NCBI GenBank assembly: GCA_963995505.1
Contig: OZ023181.1
Location: 5,245,487-5,309,486, forward strand
Direction of reading: 5' to 3'
Length of the DNA stretch: 64,000 nt
From: Hypericum androsaemum
Lineage: Eukaryota > Streptophyta > Magnoliopsida > Malpighiales > Hypericaceae
In this document: positions 1 through 11,596 of the stretch, piece by piece
Numbering within the stretch: the stretch's first letter is position 1
How the letters are laid out: each line of letters starts with the position of its first letter
Made by a program: the position numbers and the translations under genes
The notes under the pieces: generated by a model
Database searches by the model: none
Told to the model about the DNA's origin: nothing
The model's input: only the letters and a program-made list of their open reading frames with translations

Positions 1-984
1 GTGAGCTTTAGCGCATGGAATTTCTTGATCCATTTCGTTATTTTGTTATACGACCTCGTATATTACTTACCCACTAATCAATGTTCGAGTTAAGTAAAAT
101 TTTTAAAAATGATAAATATTTAATACCGTTATATTTTTAAAAATTCAAATTTTATATTTTTTTATTAATCTAAGTGATCGTTGCTTCTTATTCCATTTTA
201 TTGCTTACCTATTAATTCTTGTACATTGGTTTCTCCTTAAGGCTGGTATAATTATGGAGAGAAGATGATATTTTTCAATTTAATTATTTTGGAGCTTCAT
301 TTGTTTAATTCATGTGCCTGTTTGTTTTGAGGGTGGGACAAATATGCTAGACAAGGGTTTCTGATCAATATCGACCAGACCTGTTAATCCAACTAGATAA
401 GATTTACGAGAGAGAGTCACTTTTATTGTCAACCATATTAGTGAAAATGCTGCTCTTTTTTTTTCAATAGAGTGCCGATTTATTGAATGAACCAAGCTGA
501 ATAATAATATTGTTACTAATGTTGAATTTACGAGTGACTAGCATGCCTAATGTTATATATATTGAATATTATTGATATAATTTGTTAGAATTGATAAATT
601 CAAGACTTAGGAGAAAATTAAACTAGAACATTGTATTTTCGTAACTGAAAATGACATATTAAAATTTAATATTTAGATTATTGAACATTCAAAAAAATTA
701 TAAGAAATAAAGTGAAATTCTTAGGGTAAAATGTCTCGATGACGATGGGTTTTAGCAATCTTCTCGTAAAAAAATACATTAAAAAAATGGAACGTACCAT
801 GTGGCACTATATGTTTTTTCGGATTTTTGTTTTGCACAACCGAGTCAAGTTTCTGATTCTTCCAATGGAACATTGTAATTAAAAATAGTCTATTGCATAA
901 GATACTTAGCATTCAGAAAATACTATTTTTTAAATTCAAGTACTAACAAGTAATGAAACACTCCAGTCGCATCTCAGCGAGAAT
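1..984. other. AT-rich intergenic DNA, no gene seen
   Basis: The stretch is AT-rich with short open frames only. None has a recognisable domain, and none continues through plausible splice sites. No RNA gene or clear transposon end was found. The neighbouring palindrome arm begins near its right edge. Confidence 0.6.
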
Positions 985-2277
985 GAAGACGCTATCTTTG
1001 ACATGATCAGAGTTGGGTTTAGACGGATAAAATTCCGCACAGGTGTTGAGAAAAAAAACTCTTTTCTTTGAATAGGATTCTCGGGAGAAGTATTATCATT
1101 GGTCAAAAAACAGCCACGCAGAGCTGTTTCGAAGCACTAAAGAATGGCATATTTAAGGCGTTTTCAACGGACAAACGGATCTCTGTCGCCGTTCTCAGGC
1201 ACAAGACATGGCCTGTATTCTTCGCTCCAGGCTTCGAATTTCGGCTTCCCTGGGAACGACATCTAGAGCCCATTTTTTGTTAAATAAATTGCCGATGTCA
1301 GTCGAGCCGGCTGGATTCAGCTAGCTTCCACGGTTTACGGAAATGGGTCGGGCTGGCCGTTCACTGGTACTCCTTGGCTTTAAAGCCCATTATCGGGTTA
1401 AATCTCAACCACGCGAAAGAGTTTTTTGTGTTTACTTATAAAATTGTTGCCAGTTCCGAAGAGTTTTCTGTGTTTAGTGAGGAGGAGGAATTGAATGATA
1501 CCAATGTCATCTTCGAATGCTTCGTACGAGTTTGATGATGGTGTAAGATATAATAATATTGAATGTAGATGTGGTGTGTGTGCTTTGGTAAGAATTAATG
1601 GGGTGAAAAAAATAAGGATCTTTTGTACTATTATTGAGCAAATAATAGTTGCCGATGACTTGGGTGGTACTTTTCACATTAAGTTTGTTATCAGTCTTGG
1701 AATATAGAATAGAAAAAAAAAATGCCAACATTCCTACTGAGAAGCTTGTTGAAGAATAAAGGATGATGAATGAGTTGTTGAAAAAGCAAGCTACCATGAA
1801 TAACATTGGTTCAATAACTTTGTTGAAAAAACTTATAATTATCTTGATTGTGTAATGTCTTCCTCTATTTTCAGGTATTAAGACAATAAAGTTGTTTCAA
1901 ATAAATGATTTGATAATTAGAGTATTGTTGTATTTTTAGAATTCAAAAGAGAAAAAAATGTTTGACCATTGTAGATGGAATTTTGTGTGTGTTATGTTAT
2001 TAGTAGTATGAGTTTGGTTTAGGAGTTTAACATCATATCCAACCTATTTTATTATAAGTATCTCACTAGATTTCTGGAAAATAAAATTTTGACATTCACA
2101 TTGTCCATTTGTCTATTTGTTTTTCTGTCCGAAGTGGAGTATATGTATCCATATTTAATACGAGTTATAGCTTTTTATGTAAATAATACGAGTTATAGTC
2201 TGCCTGCACATTCATTGTATTCAATATGTGTAGGTGAACCGTTCGAATTCATTGTATTAACAAGTGACTGCATTTAT
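985..2277. repeat. Outer left arm of a ~4-kb split palindrome
   Basis: This stretch is an inverted copy of 12312-13515 plus the outer end of the 8294-9074 arm. Shared landmarks include the GGATAAAATTC block near 1023 (mirrored near 13470), the CCCATTATCGGGTTAAATCTC block near 1388 (mirrored near 13140) and GTAGGTGAACCGTTCG near 2230 (mirrored near 9035). Identity looks like roughly 75-85 percent by eye, so the duplication is old. The arm is interrupted exactly at 2277 by the copia element and resumes at 7558. It contains a decayed GRF-like coding fragment. The outer limit near 985 is approximate. Confidence 0.7.
1495..1850 (+). pseudogene. GRF-type zinc-finger-like gene remnant (left copy)
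   Basis: The frame starting at 1495 gives about 70 residues with a Ser/Asn-rich start and a CRCGVCALVRI motif. That resembles the CxCG...L hallmark that opens plant GRF-type zinc fingers. The following stretch (about 1715-1850), in another frame, encodes a Lys/Glu-rich segment with a MNELLKKQA core, like the coiled-coil tail of small plant GRF proteins. Later zinc ligands are not preserved, and a stop and frame change separate the two parts, so I call it a remnant. A mirrored copy lies at 12690-13062 on the minus strand, inside the opposite palindrome arm. The family assignment rests on a short motif and is tentative. Confidence 0.38.
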
Positions 2278-2559
2278 TGTCAAGAAACGGAAAAAGGGGA
2301 AAGATTTCTATTTTTTTAACTTGATAATTACAAAGGCAACGAGTGGCTACATATATGCCTGCCACATGCTGAGTCACAGGGAATAAAATTGTAAGGCAGA
2401 ATAAAAATTAGATGCACAAATATCCTAACGCCTTTTGTCTTTTAGTTCTTAGCTGTTAATTCTGGAAAATCCTCATCATAGTTGTATTTACCATCTTCTT
2501 CATCTTCAAAGTCGAGGAAGACAACTTCATGAGCAAGATGAACGAACTCGTCAATACTA
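2278..2559 (-). repeat. copia-1 3' LTR (shortened, 282 bp)
   Basis: It matches 7082-7552 but lacks three pieces: about 35 bp near 2300, about 140 bp that the other LTR carries at 7288-7427, and the last ~22 bp next to the polypurine-tract side. The copies differ mainly by these indels and scattered substitutions. Loss of the LTR edge means the 3' border with internal DNA is not a clean TG. The outer end is intact and abuts the TTTAT target duplication. Confidence 0.85.
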
Positions 2560-5500
2560 GGAAGTGGGAAGATGGGGATCACACATTCCCAACTTGGAGA
2601 CGAGCATAGAGTGTCGCGGAGCAGCCAAGCCCTTGGTGAAGATATCTGCAATTTGAAACTCCGTAGGAAGATGGAAAGGTTTGAGGAGACCTTGTTTAAT
2701 CTTGTCGCGGACAACATGACAATCAATTTCAATGTGCTTCGTCCATTCCGCAATATAGATTGCACTCTGGTTATCACAAAAGAGTTGAGCAGGAGTCGAA
2801 GAAAGAATCTGCAGATCATTCAAGATATACCGCAACCACTGTAATTCTTTTGTTACAGCAGCCATGAAGCGATATTCAGCCTCAGAGGAAGATGAAGATG
2901 CCGTGGTTTGCTTCTTGGACTTCCAGGAAATAAGAGAATTGCCAAGAAACATCGAAAAACTAGTGACAGATCTGCGAGTATGTTCACAGCGGCCCCAATC
3001 ACTGTCACAAAAAGCCTGCAATTTGGCATCAGGTTGAATGGGATAATAGAGACCTGCACCTGGAGAGTTTTTAAGGTACTTTAGAACTCGATATGCTGCC
3101 TTGAGATGAACATCCGTGGGGCGGGACATAAACTGGCTTAATTGTTAAACAGCAAAAGCAATATCAGGACGTGTATTAGTCAAGTAGATAAGTTTCCCAA
3201 TAAGCCTTCGATAAGTGGAAGAGGTCACAGGCGTGTCTGGGTCAAGATCGCAGTCTTCATCGTCATCTATGTCAGGACAGTCATCAAGGAGGGTGCCCAT
3301 TTTCGGAGTGAACTGAAGATTGGCTTCCATGGGGGTGGAAACAGGCTTGCAACCAAGAAAGTCAGTCTCCTGAAGCAGTTCAAGAGTATACTTTTTCTGA
3401 GACAAGTGCAAGCCTGCGGAGGTGCGAATAATCTCTAGACCAAGAAAGTATTGAAGTGAACCAAGATCTTTGAGCTTCAAGTGTTGACTCAAGTAGGATT
3501 TAACAGAGTTGATGATGTCAAGATCTCCACTAGCTAAGACAATATCATCAACATAAACCAAGAGAACCACAAAAGAAGTGCCAGATCTTTTAGTAAAAAG
3601 GGAGTGATCAGAATAAGATTGAACAAAATCAAACAACAGCAATAAGGAGGCAAGCTTAGCAAACCATTGTCTGCTAGCTTGCTTGAGCCCATAAAGTGAC
3701 TTTTGAAGATGACAAACCATGCCAGAAGAGTCGGGAGGAAGATTCAAACCAGGAGGAGGCACCATGTATACTTCTTCGTCCAAGTCGCCGTTCAAGAAAG
3801 TATTGTTAACATCGAGTTGGTGTAGATGCCAACCAAGATGTACTGATACGGCTAAGAGAGTGCAGACATTACTCAATTTGGCCACGGGAGAGAATGTGTC
3901 AAGAAAATCAATGCCAGGGGCTTGTGTATAACCTTTGGTGACTAAACGTGTCTTGTATCTCTCAATACTCCCGTCAGAATGATGTTTAACCTTATAGACC
4001 CATCTATACTTGACAGGGGTCTTGCCAGCTGGTAATTACACGAGCTCTCAGGTGTTGTTGGATTGCAAGGCATCTAGCTCAAGTGACATGGCTTCAGACC
4101 AACGAGGATCCTGGACAGCGTCCTTATAGGACCTAGGCTCAACATCAGACAAGATACTAATGGAAAAGACACGATGGAAATCTGGAAGATGAATCAAACT
4201 AAAATGGGAAGAGATAGGATAGGGAGATGTAACCTTGCTAGCAGATGATTGGTGAAGCTGAACTGTGTTGTTGCATATGTAATCAGCTAGACGAGCTAGA
4301 GGACCCTTGTGTCTTTGAGGTCGTCTGGCAGGAACATCAGGGGGTGGCTGGTTGGATGGGGGTGTAGGCTGGATTGATGGAAGAGAGGATGGCGGTGGAG
4401 AAGGAGTTGGAATAGGGGTAGGAGGTGGTGGAGGGAAATAATCTGTGCATAGATCAGTGAGTGGACTAACAGCTGGTAAGACAAGATCTGTAGGATGATA
4501 TGGCTGATAGAGAGTTTGAACATATACAAGCTGATTTTGAAAAGTGTAGACATCCTCATAAAAAATAACATCTCGAGAGTAAGTAATGGCATGAGCTTGT
4601 AAATCGTAAAGTTTATAACCCTTAATTCCAGGGGATATTCCAAGAAACAAATAAGATGATGCTCTTGGATCAAATTTTGATCTCCCATGTTGTAAAGTAG
4701 AAGCATAGCATAGACAACCAAACACACACAAATGCTTCAACTTAGGCATTTGGTGATGCAGGAGTTCAAAAGGTGATTTATTATGCAATAAAACAGATGG
4801 CGTAATGTTGATGAGATACGTGGCATGTAACACACAATCACTCCAGAACACTAAAGGCAGATGAGCGTGGATGCAAAAACAACGTGCAATATTCAAAATA
4901 TGTTGATGTTTTCGTTCAACACACTCATTTTGTTGGGGAGTGTGAACACAAGATTGTTCATGTATGATACCTCGTTGTTGAAAAAATTTTGTCATGAGAA
5001 ATTCCTTGCCTTGATCACTACAAATTGCTTTGACTTTGGTAGAAAACTGAGTTTCGACCATGAGGCAAAAATTTTCATTGAGAGTACATGTTTCTGCCTT
5101 TGTTTTCATAAGAAAAGTCCATAAACTACGAGTATGGTCATCAACTATAGTCAAGAAATACGAAAAACTATCATATGAAGGAATGCTATATTTGCCCCAA
5201 ATGTCAACATGTATAAGATCAAACTTGTGCAAGGAAACAGTAGAACTATTAGGAAAGGGGAGCCTCCTATGTTTAGCTAGATGGCAAACATCACATGGGT
5301 TAGGAACTAGAGTATCTATAGTAGGTTCATACTGCTTCATGACCTGCAGTTTAGGAGAGGGTATATGACCTAAGCGGGAATGCCATAAGGCGATGTCATT
5401 GTGAAGAAGATGAAGACTGGAAGCTGTGGGAAGAACAAATGATTGGATAGTTGGTGAATGTCCTGCCTGGAGTAAGTAGAGTCTATTGCGAAGTTCAGCT

Positions 5501-6999
5501 TTACCAATCATCCTCTGGGTAGCAAGGTCCTGGATAAGATAACGACTAGCAGAGAAATTAGCTTGATATGGTGATGATCGAAGGAGTTGACTAATGGACA
5601 ATAGATTAAAAGTAAAAGATGGCACATGTAGCACATTAGTGAGCAGGAATGAGTCACCAAGCTGTACAAAACCTATATGAGCTGCTTAAGCTCGAGAGCC
5701 AGTAGGAAGCAAAATAGAGACATCAAACAAAGACTGATAGCAGACAAAAAGATCTAGAGAACTCGCTATGTGATCTGTGGCACCCGTGTCAACGATCCAA
5801 GTACTATTTAGTTCAGAGGAAGCAGAGCCAACAAAAGAGGTAACTAACTTACCAGACATGGAAGGAATGACGAATGAGGATGGGTTGTTCTGTGGCAAAT
5901 GTTCAGAAAAGAAGTGTCTGCTGTTCTTACCAAATGTGGGAGGTGGATTGTAAGTGATATATGTTGCACTTGAGCATTGCCCTGCAGTCAGATTGACCCT
6001 GGAAAGTTCCTGATGTAAATCAGTTGTGCCCTGGTGGTGAGGCAAATCACAGTTAATCATATTAGTGCTCTTTGAAGAAGGCATGTTCTGGTTGTTGGTG
6101 CAAAACTCAGGTGGGTAACCATGCTTCTTATAGCATTTGTCAACCGTATGGCCAAAAAGATTACAGTACGAACACTGAGGCTTTCGTGAGCTGTTGTTCC
6201 AAGGCCTTTTGTAGCCTTGTTGTCCCTGAGTAGCAAGAGTCGTGGACTCTGTTTGATCAACCAAAACACCATGAGACATAGGAGTAGAAAGCAAATGGGT
6301 TATGTATTGTTGCTCGTGCTGTTGTGCTAGAAACAGGGCACGAGGCAGTCCTGGCAATGGATTTGCAAGCAAAATTTGAGAACGGACCCCAGAATAATTC
6401 TCATTCAGACCAATTAAGAACCTAACTACCTGGTTAGTCTTATAGTATCCTCTCACAGTACGAATAGCCTCATAATTTTCATCAGAATCATCATCCTCTT
6501 CCTCAGTAGTGGTAGCACACTTACATCGCGGAATGGGTTGGAGTTCCTCGAGTCTATCCCACAAAGTCTGGAATCGCGTAAAGTAGTTGTTAATGGATAA
6601 CGCACCTTGTTTGAGGTTGTGTACCTCTTCAAGTAGATTGGAGATCCGGATCGCGTCGCCTTTGCCAAACCTCTGCTTGAGGTTATTCCAGACAGCTACT
6701 GCGGTGTCAAAACAGTGGAGGGATTTGGCAATTGAGGGCTCCACTGAACTGATGACCCAGTTCAGCACAGTGTTGTTGCAACGCTTCCAGGCAAGATACC
6801 GAGCATCGCTCCGCCGTGGAGGCTTGATGGTCCCATCAACGAACTATTCCTTGTTCTTGCAGCCAAGGGTGAGCAGCATAGATTTACTCCAAGAGTGGTA
6901 GTTGGTTCCATTAAGAAGTGGGGAAACCAAAACCTGAGACGGGGTCTCACTTACATGCAGATAATAGGGACTTGAATCATCAATGGAAGGTGTGGTCAT
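2557..6999 (-). pseudogene. copia-1 gag-pol polyprotein, inactivated
   Basis: The frame opens with an ATG at 6999. A stop falls about 50 codons in (near 6845), then a long gag region runs to 5686 with a zinc knuckle (CSYCNLFGH...C, near 6170) and the protease core IVDTGATDH near 5790. A second stop sits at 5686-5688. From 5634 to 4048 comes the integrase, with the HVDIW and CSDQGKEF catalytic blocks and an E in the ECVERKH block, followed by a proline-rich linker. After stops and frame changes (about 3886-4050), reverse transcriptase resumes at 3885 with LVYVDDIVLAS near 3560. A stop at 3142-3144 precedes the RNase H part (3129-2557), which has DSDWG and FCDNQSAI motifs. At least three nonsense changes and one frameshift make it non-functional. 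Confidence 0.92.
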
Positions 7000-7067
7000 G
7001 GGCGTAGCAGCAGCTCCTAGCTCTATCGAGTGTCCAGGATCTCAAGGAATCACCACGATCAAGCGTG

Positions 7068-7081
7068 GTGCTCTGATACCA
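7068..7081 (-). other. copia-1 primer binding site
   Basis: On the minus strand the sequence directly after the 5' LTR is TGGTATCAGAGCAC. This is the classic complement of the 3' end of plant initiator methionine tRNA used by most copia elements. Its position immediately next to the LTR end fixes the LTR border at 7082. Confidence 0.88.
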
Positions 7082-7552
7082 TGTTAAGAAATGGAAAAAG
7101 GGGGAAAAGAAATTTGTGATTTCTGGAGGAAGAAGAAGATAAGATTTCCATTTCTTTAACTTGATAATTACAAAGGCAACGAGTGGCTACATATATGCCT
7201 GCCACATGCTGAGTCACAGGGAATAAAATTGTAAGGCAGAATAAAAATTAGATGCACAAATATCCTAACGCCTTTTGTCTTTTAGTTCTAACAAAATGAG
7301 ATTCCTTGGTTGCCAACGGGACCCACACATCGCCCACTCTAACTTCATTCTGTTGGTTGTCGTGGCCTGGATAGGAAGAGGAAATAGAGTTGGTGGGCCT
7401 TGTAATGGACTTGGGCCTAGTAGCTGTTAATTCTAGAAAATCCTCATCATAGTTGTATTTGCCATCTTCTTCATCTTCAAAGTCGAGGAAGACAACTTCA
7501 TGAGCAAGATGAACGAACTCGTCAATACTAGTAGAATCACCTGGGTTTAACA
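7082..7552 (-). repeat. copia-1 5' LTR (471 bp)
   Basis: This is the full-length LTR with perfect 6-bp inverted ends TGTTAA/TTAACA. It is flanked inside by the primer binding site and outside by the TTTAT target duplication. It includes a 140-bp segment (about 7288-7427) absent from the other LTR. Confidence 0.92.
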
Positions 7553-7557
7553 TTTAT

Positions 7558-8229
7558 ACGAAAAATGGCTAGCCTGACCCTTTTGATTGTGGTCAACGAG
7601 CTTTCGGCACAATTTTCTGAAGCATGCTTAAAACGTGGCATTTTGTGTAACCCAACGGCTTTAAATATCCGTTTTATGATTTCTCACCCCAATCGCTTTC
7701 AATAAATTCTAAATTTCCAAACTTCTCGTCCCCATAAAGGCTCTTTCCGATATCACCTTGTCCGTCGCCGCCCACCGTGGCTGGTAAATCAACCTAATTG
7801 CATAATGAATTTCTATTCCAAATTAGTTCCAATACTAATTTCTTGGTATATAACTAACTGTTCATGGAGGGCTAGGTACACATGGGTTGGGTGATGTGAT
7901 GAGTGCATACATCTATGGTCAAATCCATGGGTACTTTGCCGCAAATATGAAGTTGTATGTAATAGAATGTTTAGCTTTATGAACAAATAAGGCAAAAATA
8001 ATACAGTAGCCATCTCCAAAGGTAGGACTATCAAGTAAAAAATTATTATTTGAAAAATCATCGTCAAATAATTTGTCATCGAGAGAAATAAATTCCTCTA
8101 ATTCTTGCCCTAAATAATAGAATGATTTCTTTGATATGTTGTTTGCCATTTGGTCGACCTCGAGGGTGAAGAAATGAGAACTTTGTGAATGCAAGAATGT
8201 CTATAAATTTTAGCGATACTTCTTGACCG
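7558..8229. repeat. Inner left arm of the palindrome
   Basis: This continues the left arm after the copia insertion. It is the reverse complement of 8294-9000, ending at a centre of about 64 bp (8230-8293). The mirrored pair CTTCTTGACC (8220) and GGTCAAGAAG (8294) marks the inner edge. The arm holds a block resembling a promoter or leader (AACGGCTTTAAATATCCG near 7660) and a 76-codon minus-strand frame. Confidence 0.8.
7919..8149 (-). CDS. Small open frame in the palindrome arm, unknown product (76 aa)
   Basis: The frame starts MANNISKKSFYYL at 8149, continues with an acidic stretch (ELEEFISLDDKLFDDDF) and ends hydrophobic. I do not recognise a family. A homologous copy on the plus strand in the right arm (start near 8379) keeps MANNKSKKSFYYL but hits a stop within 14 codons. 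The two copies therefore point away from each other across the palindrome centre. The frame could be extended to 8194 by an upstream ATG. Whether it is translated is unknown, and decay of the twin suggests it may be a relic. Confidence 0.2.
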   Translation of the reverse strand: MANNISKKSFYYLGQELEEFISLDDKLFDDDFSNNNFLLDSPTFGDGYCIIFALFVHKAKHSITYNFIFAAKYPWI

Positions 8230-8293
8230 AAAAACAAAAAAAAATTCAGCTTTGCTATAGATTAGAAGCAACGGTGAATATTTTTTTTTTTTG

Positions 8294-9075
8294 GTCAAGA
8301 AGCAAAATTAAAGATTTTTTTTTCTTCTCCTTTGCATTTACAAAGTTCTCATCTTTTCACCTTCAAGGTCTAGACCAAATGGCAAACAACAAATCAAAAA
8401 AATCGTTCTATTATTTATGACAAAAATTGGAAGAACTTATTTTTCTTGATGACAAATATTTGACGATCATTTTTCAGTTGACCATTTTTTACTTAATAGC
8501 CATACTTTTAGAAATGACTAATTTATTATTTCTACCTTAATTGTTCATAAGGTTCAACAGTTTATTACAGACAATTTCATATTTGTGGGAAACTAGATGT
8601 AGCCATGGATATTGACCATATATGTGTGTGTTCATAACATCAGCCAACCCCCACGTGTACTGCCCTCCATAAACAATTAGTCTTATAGTATAGGAACTAA
8701 TTTGGATAGAAAATCATTGACTTACCAGTGATGGTGGGCGGTGGTCTGTGGGAGTTGGCAACCGTGAGCGGTGGCGGACAAGGCAGCAACAAGAGAGGCG
8801 GCAGCGGGACAAGAGGCGGCAGCAGGACAAGTGTTGTGGGGACGAGAGGTTTGGAAACTTAGAATTTGTTGAAAGCGGCTGGGGTGAGAAACCCTAAAAT
8901 GTTGTATTTAAAGCCGTGGTGTTACACAAAATGTTACATTATTGGTACGCTCCAAAAATGGTGCTAAAAGTCTATTGACCACAATCAATTTCTAAATAAA
9001 TGCAGTCAGCTGTTAATAAGATAAATCCGAACGGTTCACCTACACATAAAATACAATAAATGTGCAAGACAACGT
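8294..9075. repeat. Inner right arm of the palindrome
   Basis: This is an inverted copy of 7558-8229 and of the 2208-2277 end of the outer left arm. Near 9000 it shows the pre-insertion version of the copia-1 target site. It also carries a GGCGGCAG-type short repeat near 8780-8825 that the left arm lacks. It is interrupted at 9076 by the Mutator-like insertion. Confidence 0.8.
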
Positions 9076-9084
9076 TTTTTTAAA

Positions 9085-10224
9085 GGGAAAAGTCTCATGA
9101 AGTACCTTGTGGTTTCAGACTTTCAGAATTAAGGCCATGTGATTTCAAATTGGGAATTTAGTACCCTGTGGTTTACATATTTTTTCTCGGACAGGTCCAG
9201 GGTAGTTGCCCGGCCTAGTTGGATTGACATGCCATACACTTTGTCCATGTGTCACGCCAGCTATACCCAATCTATCCTATTGGTTGCTTTTATGAAAAAT
9301 ATCAAAATAATCCCCATTTTATTAATATTTTTCAGAAACTCCATTATCCCTAACCAACCTCCCTTCTCTCTCCTCTCCTCCACTTCTAGAAATTTGACCC
9401 AAATTGGACCGACCCAACCCTGACACATGACCCAAATCAGACCGACTCATCCTCAAAAATTTTGTCGACGAGGAGAGGGAGGTCGGGGATGCAGCAGGAG
9501 TCGACACCGGAGCTTCCACGGGAGCCACCACCATTCTCTAGGAAATCGCTAACCATAACCACCAAAAACTGCCGCCGTCGTCCCTACCCTCTCGCAAGTT
9601 ACCTTTTCTCCGATGGGGATCTCCCCTGAGGGGCGTGCGGTGTGCTACTGGATCCCGACGGTGATGCCGCTTTCGGCGACTAGCTGATGTTCTCCGATGC
9701 CGTTTTGAACTCTCCAACAGGAAGCTCGCCAGAACCCTAGCCAAGGAGGTGGCTTCGCTTGCTTTCGGAGCTCCTCCTCGACGGCAATAACTTCACGGCG
9801 GTCCCCAATGGTTTCTTCGACGGCAACAACTTCACTTCTTGTCCTTTTTGGGTGATTTGATTCCAGGAGGGAGACGATAATTGCAAGTTCTAGGAATCTC
9901 TGGAGAGAGAGATAGAGTCGTATGTAGCTTGGACATGCAAATCTTGTTCGAAAAAATTTGGATTTTTGAAAAAATATAAATAAATTTGGGATCAAAGTGT
10001 AATTTACCAAGTGACACGTAATATACCACGAGGATGGATCGGGTATATCTGGCGTGACACGAGGACACAGTCTATGACATGGCAATCCAAATAGCCCGGG
10101 CAGCTACCCTGGACCTGCCCGGGAAAAAATATGTGAACCACAGGGTACTAAATTCCCAATTTGAAACCACATGGCCTTAATTCTGAAAGTCTGAAATCAC
10201 AGGGTACTTTATGAGACTTTTCTC
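9085..10224. mobile_element. Non-autonomous Mutator-like element with gene-like cargo (1,140 bp)
   Basis: Terminal inverted repeats of about 190 bp begin GGGAAAAGTCTCATGAAG on the left and, read from the right end, GAGAAAAGTCTCATAAAG. A perfect 9-bp target duplication, TTTTTTAAA, lies at 9076-9084 and 10225-10233, which is diagnostic for Mutator-like elements. The body (about 9350-9850) is much more GC-rich than its surroundings and looks like acquired coding DNA, as in Pack-MULEs. One plus-strand frame near 9765-9840 reads like leucine-rich-repeat text (LLLDGNNFTAVPNGFF), but the match is short. No transposase is present. Confidence 0.85.
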
Positions 10225-10233
10225 TTTTTTAAA

Positions 10234-10787
10234 AGGTAAGCTTTTACACCATTATACTTACCAAGGTTTGAATACTAAAATTTCTTGAATTTACAATGCC
10301 TTGTGTTGTTAACATACATACCAATTGGCATTTGCACACCAACTATAACTAATATTAAATATGAAAAGTATTCTCTGGGGCTGGATTGGGTCCGAAACAT
10401 GAATTTCCAAACTATGTAGATCAAAGAAAAAAGGAGACTTTCCAGTGGCAAACTTATAATTATTTGTTAAATGAATGGCAAAAAAAAAACACGTGGGGTG
10501 AGGGGTTTGGTGGAGGACACTCGCGCGTGTCAGTAGAAGGTGGGGGAGGGGTTGGCGCGTAGGTCACTCCCCCTTTCCCCCTTATTTTTTTTTATCTTGC
10601 ACCTAATATTTTTAATTAAAATTTCACGAATTGGTATACCAAGTGAATCAAACTGTATACTATACGGAATCAAATTGGTATATCATAGTGAATCAAACTA
10701 TTATATTATTTTTTATTTTAAGCATTATTAAATAATATATATCTTATAATACATAGTAAATCAAACTGGTATATCGTAGTGAATCAA
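10234..10787. other. Intergenic filler in the right arm, short repeats
   Basis: This AT-rich block has no counterpart in the left arm. From about 10620 it contains loose repeats of a GAATCAAACTGGTATATC-like unit that grade into the 23-bp array. No gene is seen; a 63-codon frame at 10540-10731 shows no domain. Confidence 0.5.
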
Positions 10788-11110
10788 ACTGGCATGACCT
10801 ATTATGAAAAATTGGCATGTCGTGTTATGTCAAAATGACATGACATGTTATGACAAATTGGCACGAACTGTTATGCCGAATTGGCATGAACTATTATGTC
10901 AAAATGGCACGACCTCTTTTGCCAAATTGACATGAAATGTTACGACAAATTGGTACGAACAATTATGGAAAAATGGCATGATATGTTATTACATATTGGC
11001 ACAAATTGTTAAGACAGATTGACACAAACTATTATGACAAATTGAGACGAACTATTATGACAAATTGGTATGACCTGCTATAGAAAAAAGGCACGGCCTG
11101 TTAGATTAAA
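10788..11110 (+). repeat. 23-bp minisatellite array, about 14 units
   Basis: Units follow ATTGGCATGAACTATTATG plus ACAA with heavy substitution but steady 23-bp spacing. Individual copies alternate GGCATG, GGCACG and GACATG. The array is AT-rich and non-coding. Confidence 0.8.
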
Positions 11111-11143
11111 TATTTAATTTTTTATTATGAGTATTATTAAATA

Positions 11144-11424
11144 TTAACCGGCCATTACATTGTCATAATTAGGCATGCCCTTATGACATAACCGGACATA
11201 CAATTGTGACATAACCAAGCATGTCAATTGTGACATAATCGGCCATTACATTGTCTTAATTGGGCATGTCATTTTGACATAACCGAATATATTATTGTCA
11301 TAACCGAGCATGTCATTTAAATATAACTAAACATGTCATTTAGACATAATCGGGCATGCCATTTAGAAATAACCGGTCATGTCATTTAGACATAACCAGA
11401 ATGACATAACCAGACATGTCATCT
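11144..11424 (+). repeat. Second 23-bp minisatellite array, about 12 units
   Basis: Units follow ACCGGTCATGTCATTTAGAC plus ATA with about 23-bp spacing; a few copies are shortened. The core GGCATG...TATGACATA overlaps in sense with the adjacent array, so the two probably share an origin. Confidence 0.75.
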
Positions 11425-11596
11425 CTGTCGCACCATTTTCAAAATCAAAAATAGAAGAGGAACAAAATCCCTAAACTCTTAATTAAATTTAACAGATTAC
11501 AAACGATATTCATAGTTTTCAATAAAGTAAAGCAAATTGACTACCACCGAAGATTACAATAAATCTAACAAAATACAAACAATATTCATGGTTTTC

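Larger units (their letters stand above)
2278..7552 (-). mobile_element. Ty1/copia LTR retrotransposon (copia-1), inserted in the palindrome
   Basis: This is a complete insertion of 5,275 bp read on the minus strand. The 5' LTR is 7082-7552, with matching ends TGTTAA...TTAACA. The 3' LTR is 2278-2559. A perfect 5-bp target duplication, TTTAT, lies at 2273-2277 and 7553-7557. Domain order along the minus strand is gag, protease, integrase, reverse transcriptase, RNase H, which is the copia order. The element splits the left palindrome arm: host sequence ending CTGCATTTAT at 2277 continues at 7558, and the opposite arm shows the uninterrupted version near 9000. All genes are broken, so it cannot move autonomously. 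Confidence 0.93.

Noticed and set aside
4861..5368. Plus-strand frames of 87 and 102 codons
   Set aside because: They are antisense to the copia-1 integrase, with no independent evidence.
7068..7081. Possible tRNA gene, from its tRNA-Met complementarity
   Set aside because: Only 14 nt match, directly beside an LTR; it is a primer binding site and no cloverleaf is present.
10788..11424. CRISPR-like spaced repeats
   Set aside because: The units are contiguous and degenerate with no unique spacers, and the genome is a plant's. It is a minisatellite.
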